Assembly (NCBI GenBank): GCA_025345505.1
Contig: JANVCC010000125.1
Span: 4,447,441-4,511,440, forward strand
Reading direction: 5' to 3'
Source of the DNA: Todiramphus chloris collaris
Taxonomy: Eukaryota > Chordata > Aves > Coraciiformes > Alcedinidae
Length of the DNA: 64,000 nucleotides
Each line of letters begins with the position of its first letter. Position 1 is the stretch's first letter. The position numbers and the translations under genes were made by a program. A model generated the notes under the pieces. It ran no database searches. It was not told the DNA's origin and saw nothing but the letters and a program-made list of their open reading frames with translations. This document shows positions 24,762 to 34,100 of the stretch, piece by piece.

Positions 24762-25758
24762 AAACACTCAGTGTCTCATGTTAAGCTGGATCTGAGGAGA
24801 TAATTGCAACAGAATCAACAGCACGTGTTGGTGCTCTGTTACCCTGTTGGTACCCAGCCTGTTCTCTCCACTGTCTTGCACAATGGTTAGGGAGGTGAAA
24901 GGAGGTCTTGTTGCGTGAGGAACGGGTATGTGCATGGAATCAAGACCAGTAAAAATCTTCTCTGCAACTCAAGGCAGGTCTGCTGTAGTCAGCAGCATGG
25001 AGAAGTCCAGGCCATCTGTGATACACCTAAGGCTGCTGAGCAGCTTGGCTCCATCTGGAGCTGCCCTGAGCTTGCTGCTGGCATTCTTGCCTAGGTTCTC
25101 TTCTCTGAGGATGATCAGATGTGGAGAGGTAGCATGTTACACCCGTGTTCCTCCAGTGAAGACATATGGTCTTTTTGCTCTGCCTCCACATCCTGTCCCA
25201 GGCTCCAATGAAGCCCAGGTTGTCCAGATGGATTCTGACCTTCTCCTCATCCATTGCATTTCTGCATTTACTCTCCTCTCTTGCTCCTTGTACGTGACCA
25301 CATTTCAGGAGAGGGGCTTGGACAAGACAGAGAAGCAGCGGGTGAAAAATGACTACTTTTTTAGGTGGTTACTGTACCCCAGCACATGAGGCAGAGAACG
25401 AGATTCCCTTTTCCCTGGCTCAGCCTTTAGTGCTCACATGGAGATGGGGCTGCCATAGCTTTTCCTGATGAAAGCATCCCACCTGCGGGATGAAGGCCAA
25501 CCTCACATAAGGAGTCTTTCCCATCTGTGACCCCTTCCTTACTCTGCTGCTCTTCCCCAGCCTGAAAGGATGCCATGGGAAAGTAGGGACTGTCCCTTCC
25601 ATCTCTTGAGGTCCCTCTGGCCATGAGGCAGGGACATCCCTGCAATGCCTTGACCTCTGAGGGTGAGGGGCAGGTCTGAGGGGGGGTTCTGTCATGGCCT
25701 ATGGAAACTCTGGCCCCACAAAGCATAGGAGGAGGGAACAAGGGGAGAGGGGAGGGAC
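24762..25758. other. Non-coding sequence before the gap
   Basis: A 153-codon + frame (24928-25389) lacks any ADGRB1 or other recognisable motif. The last 30 bases are purine-rich. I looked here for the exon preceding the GPS exon (which should end in a Cys-x-x-Trp-Asp segment) and did not find it. Confidence 0.55.
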
Positions 25759-26245
25759 NNNNNNNNNNNNNNNNNNNNNNNNNNNNNNNNNNNNNNNNNN
25801 NNNNNNNNNNNNNNNNNNNNNNNNNNNNNNNNNNNNNNNNNNNNNNNNNNNNNNNNNNNNNNNNNNNNNNNNNNNNNNNNNNNNNNNNNNNNNNNNNNNN
25901 NNNNNNNNNNNNNNNNNNNNNNNNNNNNNNNNNNNNNNNNNNNNNNNNNNNNNNNNNNNNNNNNNNNNNNNNNNNNNNNNNNNNNNNNNNNNNNNNNNNN
26001 NNNNNNNNNNNNNNNNNNNNNNNNNNNNNNNNNNNNNNNNNNNNNNNNNNNNNNNNNNNNNNNNNNNNNNNNNNNNNNNNNNNNNNNNNNNNNNNNNNNN
26101 NNNNNNNNNNNNNNNNNNNNNNNNNNNNNNNNNNNNNNNNNNNNNNNNNNNNNNNNNNNNNNNNNNNNNNNNNNNNNNNNNNNNNNNNNNNNNNNNNNNN
26201 NNNNNNNNNNNNNNNNNNNNNNNNNNNNNNNNNNNNNNNNNNNNN
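25759..26245. other. Assembly gap (487 N)
   Basis: A run of unknown bases. On the left is purine-rich sequence (GGGGAGAGGGGAGGGAC) and on the right a minisatellite, both typical causes of a failed join. The true length may differ from 487. An upstream exon of ADGRB1 could be hidden here; none can be seen. Reading frames that cross the gap are meaningless. Confidence 1.
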
Positions 26246-26620
26246 GGACAAAGCTATAGAACTGTGCATCCTTACATGAGGTGTCTGTCACAGGGCTATA
26301 GGGTTATGCATCCACTTAGCAGGGGTGTGGCCCAAGGTGTGTGGTGTTGGGGAGGTATATACAGGGTATGTGTGCCAGGACTATATAGGGCTCGGTATCT
26401 TTATATGGGACATATGGGGCAGGGCCATAGGGTTATTACGCATCTTTATATCCGGTATGTGGGACAGAGCCGCGGGGTTATGATTCCATAGATGGGATAT
26501 ATGGGGCAAAGCTATAGAATCGTGCATCCCTACGTGGGGTGCATGTCACAGGGCTATAGGGTTCTGCATCCACGTCTCGGGTGTGTGGGACAAGGCGTGT
26601 GCATACATGGGATACGTGGG
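26246..26620. repeat. Diverged ~42-bp minisatellite next to the assembly gap
   Basis: About nine imperfect units of 40-45 bp follow each other, with the loose pattern TGGGACAGAGCTATAGGG, then TTATGCATCC, then TATGTGGGATA. Clear units begin near 26284, 26371, 26415, 26460, 26502 and 26544. The units at 26502 and 26544 are both close to 42 bp, and those at 26246-26327 and 26502-26583 resemble each other most. The sequence resumes after the N run inside a unit (GGACAAAGCTATAG), so the gap probably lies within the same array. The last units (26583-26640) decay into GC-rich sequence leading to the CpG island. Confidence 0.8.
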
Positions 26621-26742
26621 AGGGAGCGCATATAGGGAGAGTGAGACAGGACATCCCCGGGGTCGGACACTGACACGGGTGGGGGGCGATGGGAGTGCTC
26701 GGAGCAGGGTAAGGGACCCGGGGCCGGCCCAGGACCAGGACT

Positions 26743-26760
26743 GGGGGGTGGGTGGGTGGG
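26743..26760 (+). other. G-quadruplex-type tract upstream of GPS exon
   Basis: Four runs of three or more G separated by single T residues (GGGGGGTGGGTGGGTGGG), followed by further G runs to about 26800. It lies on the transcribed-sense strand in the intron about 165 bases before the exon. The fold is inferred from the pattern. Confidence 0.7.
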
Positions 26761-26924
26761 TGTTGGTGGGATGGGGACGGGAGGCGGCGGGGGGCGCGGT
26801 CGGGTGCGTGCCCCCCCCCTCGCTCCCGCCCCCCCGGCGCGGTGCCCGCTCCCCGCCCGCCCTGACGGCCGCTCTCCCTCTCTCCCCGCTCCGCCGCCCC
26901 GTCCCCTCCCTTCCCTGCCTCCAG

Positions 26925-27066
26925 CAGAGCCTCCGCCTCCGCCTCTCCACCCGGCGCCTGGTCCTGGCGCGGCTGCCGAACGGTCCCGCTCGACGCCTCC
27001 CGGACTAAGTGCCTGTGTGACCGGCTCTCCGCCTTCGCCATCTTAGCCCAGCTCAGCCCCGACATG
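26925..27066 (+). CDS. ADGRB1: ADGRB1 exon: end of GAIN domain with GPS autoproteolysis motif
   Basis: ADGRB1 (BAI1) is a plasma-membrane adhesion GPCR. In mammals it is known as a phosphatidylserine receptor signalling through ELMO/DOCK/RAC, and for synaptic and anti-angiogenic roles. This exon reads [20 protein letters not shown] followed by [18 protein letters not shown], with the two GPS tryptophans, the paired cysteines and the RL/S cleavage site. The residues after the cut form the tethered agonist of the family. [13 protein letters not shown] and the AQLS segment fit ADGRB1 as I remember it better than ADGRB2 or ADGRB3. The acceptor is CCTCCAG at 26918-26924 after a long pyrimidine stretch, and the donor ATG/GTGAGT at 27067 is strong. 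The exon ends in phase 0, joining to the next at 46659. The first base completes a codon begun in an unseen upstream exon. The first ten or so residues (Ala/Ser/Pro-rich) are poorly conserved, and the start could also be 26928 (tandem CAGCAG acceptor). Confidence 0.93.
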
Positions 27067-27140
27067 GTGAGTCCCGCCGGCGGGGCCGCGGAGGGAGGAG
27101 CGGCGGGGAGAGAGAGGGGAGTGGTGCTGGTGGTGCTGGT

Positions 27141-27184
27141 GGGGGGGGGGGGGGGGGGGGGGGGGGGGTGTGTGTGTGTGTGTG
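27141..27184 (+). repeat. Poly-G run followed by (TG)n
   Basis: A run of 28 G (27141-27168) passes into a TG dinucleotide repeat ending near 27184, starting about 75 bases after the GPS-exon donor site. Such a G run can fold as a quadruplex in DNA or pre-mRNA and is also prone to sequencing and length error. Confidence 0.95.
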
Positions 27185-27960
27185 GAGGGGGCGACCGGGA
27201 TGGAGCGGAGCATCCTCGGCGCGAGGCTGTCGGGTACCGCGTACCTGCGCCCGGAGCCGGCGGGGACAAGAGCCCGAGCCCTGCTGCAGTCCGGTGTCGC
27301 CGGGACCGTAGCGACACAGCGTGAGGCTTTCGCATCACCCTCCCCCTTCCCCGCAGCCCTTTCCTCTCCCCTTCCCCCCGACCCTGCCCGCAGCTTCGGG
27401 CGAGGAACCCGCACGCACACACACAGCCACGCACTGGGGCTGCTGCTGCTCCTTCCCCTCTTCCTCCCCATCCCTCCATCCCTGCGCCGCGCGTTTGAAT
27501 ACGGATGTGGCCAAAACGTGGCGGGGAGACCAACCCCCGCCGGGCGTGTTCACTCCCCGCGGGTTCCCCACGCACGACATCTTCGCACGTGTCTTGTTTC
27601 TGGGGAGGAATCGCCCCGCGCCGCTTCCTTCCCCATCAGCGCTCCGCGACTCGCTCGCCTTTTCCCCCGCTCCCTGCCTCGGGGTCCTTCTCGCTACCCC
27701 CCCACGCTTTTTGAGGGGTTCTCCCCCCCCAACCCCCACTCCGGAACAGGGGCCTGTGGAGAGGAGGAGTTGTGAAGTTCTGGCCGCTGTGGGTGACACG
27801 AAGCCGGTGACGCGTCTTGGTCGGAGCCTCTGGAAAAAAAAGTGCGAGATTCCTAGAAATTATCGTCGGGCGGCTGCACCCGGAGCCTGGGAGCGGGGCG
27901 GGTGCCAGGGCACCCCAGGCAGCACCCGGGGTGGTCGCAAAGGGCTTTGCGGGCTCCTCT

Positions 27961-30900
27961 CTTCCACCTTGTGCTGTTTAATTTTTATTTTATTTGAGTT
28001 TTCTTTGAAGTAGTTCATCCCTTTTTTGGACAGTTCCCGGGTTCATAGAGCAAAGCCTCTCCACCTAGTTCTTTTCCATCTGCCTGGGCACTGGGAGTTA
28101 CTGGGCCCTTGCAATTATTTACTAATTATGCCTTGCTTGTTAAATGCTGGCTTAATTCAGCAAAAGGGGAGGGGAAAGGAAGAAAGGAAGGGTGATGGTG
28201 GTAAAGGGGAGGGGGGGGGATCACATTTTCCAAGATGAAGGTTTGGTTTATTATTAGAAACACTAATGTATTTGGTCCACTAGTTACCATGGAAACAACA
28301 TCTGCACTGAAGTGGTTTTAAAGACACAGCGTTGGTTGTGTTTGCCCGGGCCCCGTGCAGGCCCAGCCACTACAGTGTTGTGAAATTGGCTCTGGGGTGT
28401 TGGGTAGAGCCGCTCTCGAGGTCCTCTTGCGAAAGTCACTGAGCTTCTGGTCTCGGTAGAGATGTGCTGGTTGAAGGATGCACGAAGGTAGGGCTGGGAC
28501 TGGGTCCCTGCTTGGAAGGGGCCTGGAAGGAGGTGGTTGTACTGATACTGGCATCCTTGTACCCATCTTCTTCCACTGGTCGTTGTTTCCTTGTCTTCCC
28601 ACCAAGCAGACTGAGGTCTGTGTGAAACCAAGCAGGCAAGGAAGTAGCCTGCTGGGCTGGTGCACTCCAGGAATGGTACCAAGCCTTCTTGAGGTGGTCA
28701 GGTTGAGCTTAGGTGAGCCAGCTGGGACCCATCTCCCGCTGCTCTGTACCTCCTCTGTGAGCTTGCAGGGCTGTGTCCTGCAAGCAGCGAGGCCTCACCC
28801 TTCAGCCCAAGCAACAGAAGCTTAAGTATCTGTCTCCAGAGGTTGTGATGACCACTGTGGTGACGTGGGTGAGCCTTGTCCCGTGCGGGAAGGACTCCGT
28901 GCTGTCAGTTTTCGAAACCCAGTCCTGACAAAGTTTAGAGATGTTGCATGGTTGGAAAAAATAAATAGTGATTTCTGCTGCAGGAGTGCTTCTGAGGTAA
29001 AGCCTGAATTGAAGCCAGCCCAGCTGTGCAGCTCAGCTGCTGGTGAAGGTCCTCTGCTGATCTTTCTTCTGGAAGCAGGCAGAGGACTAGGTAGTGTGGG
29101 AAGGGAGAAAGGAATCTCTAAAGTTTCTCTAGTGGAAATTCTGTGTTCACACAGTGCTTGATGTTAGACTTAACTAAGTGGCTAGGAAAAAAAAATGGTT
29201 AATTTGACATGGCCAGATAGATACTGCTGCTCCCTCAGCTCTAGGTGTTCGGAGTGTTATCTGGATAACACAGGGTTGGTGTAAGCCCTTTATCATCTGT
29301 GCAAGGATTTTTGCATCTGAGAGTGGGCTTGACTGCAGGAGGCTGCGGCTTCCTTCCCCCAGGCATGTTTTATTATATCTGCAACTAACCTCTCAGCTGG
29401 TCCTTCGGGGCTTAGGCCTAAAATTGCTTTCTTCGTCCTCTTTCCAACTCCACTGGCTGCTGGTTGGGTTACATTTTCACAACTCCTTCCCAGGCAGGAG
29501 TCAATTTATGAGTATTAGGGATCAATCCTTTGTCCGTGCTGGGTGGAAAACTAGGGCCTGGCTACCTCCTGAGTCCCCCCTCTAAGCAAAGCCCAGGGTT
29601 TGTTGATGCTGTGGAGTATGGTTCATCCAGTTCCTCGTGGCACCACCCTTGGTTTCCTGACCAAGTATCATTCCGAGCAAGCCCTTGCTGCCGCTCTTCC
29701 CCAAAGGTGGCATCTTGTCATCGTTGGTGTCTGCGGTGGTGACATTTATAGTGCAGTTTTTCATGTGCCTTTGGAGCTCTCAGGACAGGAAGCTCAGTCC
29801 GCCTGTGTCATTAATATTATTTATTGCTATAAATCTCCTTTCTGGAGTCTTCGGCCTTGGCAGTTTGAAATATTTGTAACCCTGGTACGGGCACAGCTTC
29901 TTTGCAATGAAAAAGGACCAGGAAAGGCTTGTGGAGTGTGATTGTTGCTGCCCAGGCAGCCAATTCGGACTTGCCAAGGACAGAGTTTCTCCAGTCTGGG
30001 CCCGAAGAGTGGCTCATGGGATGGGGAAAAGCAGCAGTTTTCCTTGATTTCAATGAAGCTAGAGGCTGAAAGTGCTGTGTTTTGAATCAGTTTTGGAGAT
30101 GGGCATCCCTAAATCACGATGGAGCTGTTCAGAGCCAGCTCAAAAGCTGGAGTTCAAGTGAGCTTTTTTCTCTGTGTCTGATTTCCCGTGGACCTTGCTA
30201 TTTTGGCTAGACAGAGGCAGCCTCTTGCACTGGCTCGGCGCGATTGCTCTTTGACCATCATAAAAGATTCAAACCTCTGAAATTAAGGAGCATAGACAAG
30301 CTTTTTGGGGCTGTCTTTTCATTTTGGTTTTACACTGTGCCTAGCTTGGGAGGGCCATGGTATTGACATGCTCTGATGCTACACCTGCTAGCAGAGAATT
30401 AAGGGCAAAAGTGAACTGCAGAGCCACACATCTGAACTATACCTTTGCAGACCATGGCCAGGCCGATCGAGAGTCTTGTGCTTGTGGTTTTTTTCAATAT
30501 TTGTTGGGGGTCTTGGCAATTTTTTGGAGGTGGGAAGGAAAGAGAGGGGGACCCTGAGGATGAGCAGAGGACTCGTTCACTCTTGGTCTTGTTTGAGTTT
30601 GGCTCATGCTGTCTCTTCTGCCTACCAGCTCACGATGCGCCTTTGTAAAGTCAATCAAGCTTTAAAGCTTGGTTCTTACAGCACTTAGGACCGTAGTAAG
30701 ACTGTGCAAATATATCTCTGCTCGCTCTCCCCCTCGTCTGCAGAGACAGGGCTGATCAGAATTTGGCATCTGAGCTCTGTTCTTGTTTCTAGTGTTAGCA
30801 AAGGTTGAAAGGTGCCGGTGGCAAGAACGTGTGTGGATGCTGAGTTTGTTACATCCGTGATGAATTTCTGGAAGATCTCATCTCCATGGTGCTGTTTACT

Positions 30901-31065
30901 GACAGGCAAACCATTAGCTGGAAGGGTTGTGCAGCACCTGTATATTTCTGTTGGGTGTACTGTAGCAGACCAAACCCCAGAGCTGACTTGGAATCATGCT
31001 GGCAAGGCAATGAGTGTAGACAGTGAATAGCCTTGACCCTGTGATATGGTGCAGGAGGCTTTCTT
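27961..31065. other. Intron of ADGRB1, 5' part
   Basis: Follows the CpG island; GC content falls quickly. A G-rich patch lies at 28,205-28,220. No further exon was recognised, and the phase-0 join from 27066 to 46659 needs none. Confidence 0.65.
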
Positions 31066-31159
31066 CATGATTGGAAAGAGATGATCTTTAAGGCCTCTTC
31101 CAACCCAAACCATGCTATGGGTCTGTGTCTCTATGTTCTATGAGTCCATGATTCTATGT
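31066..31159 (+). mobile_element. CR1 LINE, short 3' fragment
   Basis: GATGATCTTTAAGGCCTCTT, CCAACCCAAACC and an expanded, degenerate ATTCTATG-type tail up to 31159. It is the only CR1 piece recognised between 27 and 38 kb. Confidence 0.82.
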
Positions 31160-34100
31160 TTGTTACCTCCAGTTTTTGTGGAGTGCTTCCTAGCTAAAGG
31201 GACAAGGGTTTCTGGGCTCCTCTCTTAACTCACAACATTTACTTTTTCTTTTTTTTTCCTGAAAACATCCCAACATTGCATGTGCATCAGAGGAGAAGAA
31301 AGCTTTTTTACCCTGGGGAAATAATGAAGGGTGAAGAGTAGACTTTCAGCGCACATCTTGGATGTGCAGGCTCTGGGAAGGGAATGAACATGAAGGTCTG
31401 GTGTGATCTTGCAGTATCTCGAAGATCTTCTGTCTGAAAAGATTGCCCTGTGCTATGGGGGGTCTGTGTACTTCATGGAGAGTGTGCAGAGAGAAGGTGG
31501 GTTATTTGAAGCTCTCAAAATCCTGTAGGGCTTCACTTGCACAGGGAATGGATCCAGGTTTTCCAGCAGCACAACTCCCCTGGAAAAATGTTGATGTTAA
31601 TGAATTAAAATATTTTGTAAGGGTGTAGGAATTCTGACATTTTGATAGAAAATTATAGCAGTGTCTCACTTGGGTAAGACTGGAGCACTTCATTTGGAGA
31701 TGAACGTTTTAACATTTTTATTCTACCATTGTTTAGCACGTGAGATGTGGAGTCTGGATAAGAAAACCTTTTGCATACCTTGAGAACAGCCACTTCTCAC
31801 ATATAAAAGAGTTTTCAGGTTTAGTTAATAATGATGCTGCTTCTCCTGCCACATTAACTGTTTAATTCAAAAGCTGGATGTTTCTGCTGAGGGGGAGTTC
31901 TCAGTTTTGCCCAGATTAAAATCTTATGGCATCAAACTCCTGCAAGTTCGTACAGGGGGGTCTAGGAAAGAGTTTTTTTCGACTGACGTATCTGGGTTTG
32001 TTGGCTAGGCTACAGCCAGAGCTGTTCCTGTGCCTGTAAGTGAAATTGTGACCTTGGGCTGATCGCTTCATTGTTCTCTGCTGCTGTTCCTCCAGCTGCA
32101 GCACCCTTGCAGGTGACATCCCAGGCTGTGCACGTCCCTGTTTGCACAGTTCCCCGAGCCTGAAGGGTGCTACAGAAAGCACCAAGTGCTGTCAATTCCC
32201 CTGACAGAGCATTAGGAGCCTCCGCTTGCTCAGTTAGCAAGAGCTGTGCCAGGGTGAACATTGCAGAGCTGCGAATATTTGGGCTTTTGAGGTCCAAATC
32301 CTCTGCAAGCCTCCCGCGCTTGTGCTGTTGGCACCTCTTCCTGAAATCAGCCTGTCCTCTCTGGGATGCTGCTGCATGTTGAGTGTCTCTCAGGAGCTGA
32401 TTGTGCCTCTTGCTGCGGAACCCTTGAACTGGAAACATTCCCTCAGATTTCCTGGGGATTTGTGCCGTTACCGCCGGACTCTCCTGGGATGTGGAGAGAC
32501 CAGAGTGGGAGTGACAAAGGCACATCCAGCTGGACTCCTGCTCGTCTCAGGAGAGCTTTCTGCTGAGACCGGGGAAGATTATGGTGTAAGAGCTGCTGGG
32601 GATTTCTGGAGTTGGCCCATCTCATGCTGCACAGCAGGAGCAGCTGCTGTGTTTTCTCAGGAGTGGCTTTCCCTGGGGTCTGGGGCCACCCTTAGAAGCA
32701 GGGTTCTGCAGATCACAGGCTTGTCTTTTCTTTGCTCTTCAGGGATGCTCTTTTCACTAAACCTGGTATAGTCCCCCTGAGTGTCAGCAGATGTTGATAA
32801 CATAGTGAAGATAAGGTATGAACCAGCTGGGCGGGCAGTTTTCCCCTCCCACTCTCTCTCACAATACAATTAGGAAGTCAAGAGGATGCGGGATGCCCTT
32901 AGATGGCCAAATGGGCCAACTCACAGTCTAGCTCCCTCTTACAAGAATTGCCTTATTTTTCATATGTGGCTTCTTAGCAGAGGGGGCTGAATTGTGATCC
33001 TACATCGTCTCTTTGCTGGAAATCAACGTCCTTTTAAATGTTTGCTTTGTCATCACTGTCCTGAAGTCTGTCAGTTTGCATTGCAAAGTGAATTTGGGGT
33101 AAATCTCACTTGAGGTTGGAGAGGACCTGGAGTCAATGTACAGATGATTTATGTTGGACTTTTAGAGGAAGGGGATTACTGATAGAGCTTGTGAGTACTT
33201 CAGCTGCCAGGGAGTAGAGGAATCCTGGGTTTGTTACATGGTGGGAGACATAAACAGAGATTGCCATTGCTATATGATATGCACAGATATCTAAGAAGCA
33301 ATCCCATCAGCAAATAAGTGATTCGTATGTGAACATATGTAGATAAGGGACCACAGACGAGGGTGAAAGGAAATCCCTCTCAGTTCTGTGCTTCTAGGAG
33401 GCACAACACTTGAATATATTAAGACAGGTAGCACACAAGGTAATAATAGAAGGATTTGGCTCAGCATAATAAGCAGTCATCCAGCATCCCACCTCCTTCG
33501 TGGCTGTCTGTGGATTCAGCTGCCTGTCGATCCAGCGGGTAGCTCGGTAGATATTCACAGCTGACAGCTTCCCTCTGCTGAGTTTCTGCTCCGTGCTCGT
33601 GGATTTGCTCAGGTCTTTAACTCATGACAGAACTCCAGGCTGTGGTATTGCAGCACCATGGGTCTGCAGCTCTTCCCCTGCGAGCAGGAGCCAGAAAGCT
33701 CTGCACAGCCCTGGCAGTGACTCTTCTGCAGGCAAATGCTGCATCACCCTGTATCTCTTCATCTGAAGGGGACGTGGGAGAGGAACATGATCAAGTGTCT
33801 GGGAGCTTAAAACCATTGTGGGATTCAGTGCTTCAGCGTGAGTAATACTCAGCCAAATTCACCCTTTGGTGTAAAGGCAGGAGCAGCACTGACATTAACC
33901 AAGTGACCCCAGGAGCAGACAAGGGATGAGGTTAGTCCCTTGTCTTTGGCTGAAATTAAAGGCTCTCCGTGCACGTCTGGGATGCTGCATGTCCAGGCAT
34001 TCCTCGGGGGTTTGGTGCTTATTTTGGGCTGCAGTGCTTAATGGCTTGTTGCCATGAAGGCAGCTTAGCAAGTGTGACAGCTGCCCTATTACCCAGCCAC

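Larger units (their letters stand above)
26690..27960. promoter_or_regulatory. CpG island spanning the GPS exon; possible internal promoter
   Basis: This is the only long GC- and CpG-rich segment of the window, in sharp contrast to the flanking sequence. It contains the GPS exon near its left end and runs about 0.9 kb into the following intron. Candidate sites seen by eye are a GC box GGGGCGGG at 27895-27902, an E-box CACGTG at 27586-27591 and a TGACGCG element near 27808. No TATA box stands out. Intragenic CpG islands of this kind are often promoters. Here one would give a transcript beginning at or after the GPS, encoding a receptor without the large ectodomain. Conserved GC-rich coding sequence alone could explain only the exon part, not the intron part. 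Promoter activity is inference. Confidence 0.6.

Noticed and set aside
25427-26491. Frames of up to 280 codons crossing the N run
   Set aside because: They are open only because unknown bases are not read as stops.
26641-26708. Possible extra exon ending at GAGCAG/GGTAAGG just before the GPS exon
   Set aside because: No acceptor was seen before it, and the translation does not resemble the expected GAIN segment.
26478-27575. 365-codon reverse-strand frame across the CpG island
   Set aside because: It is antisense to the GPS exon, made of low-complexity Arg/Gly/Pro/Ser sequence, and open because stop codons are rare in GC-rich DNA.
27321-28013. 230-codon forward frame after the GPS exon
   Set aside because: It lies in the intron within the CpG island, has Pro/Ser-rich composition, and shows no domain or splice support.
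32010-32525. 171-codon reverse-strand frame in the intron
   Set aside because: It has no recognisable domain, no exon borders and composition like its surroundings; treated as chance.
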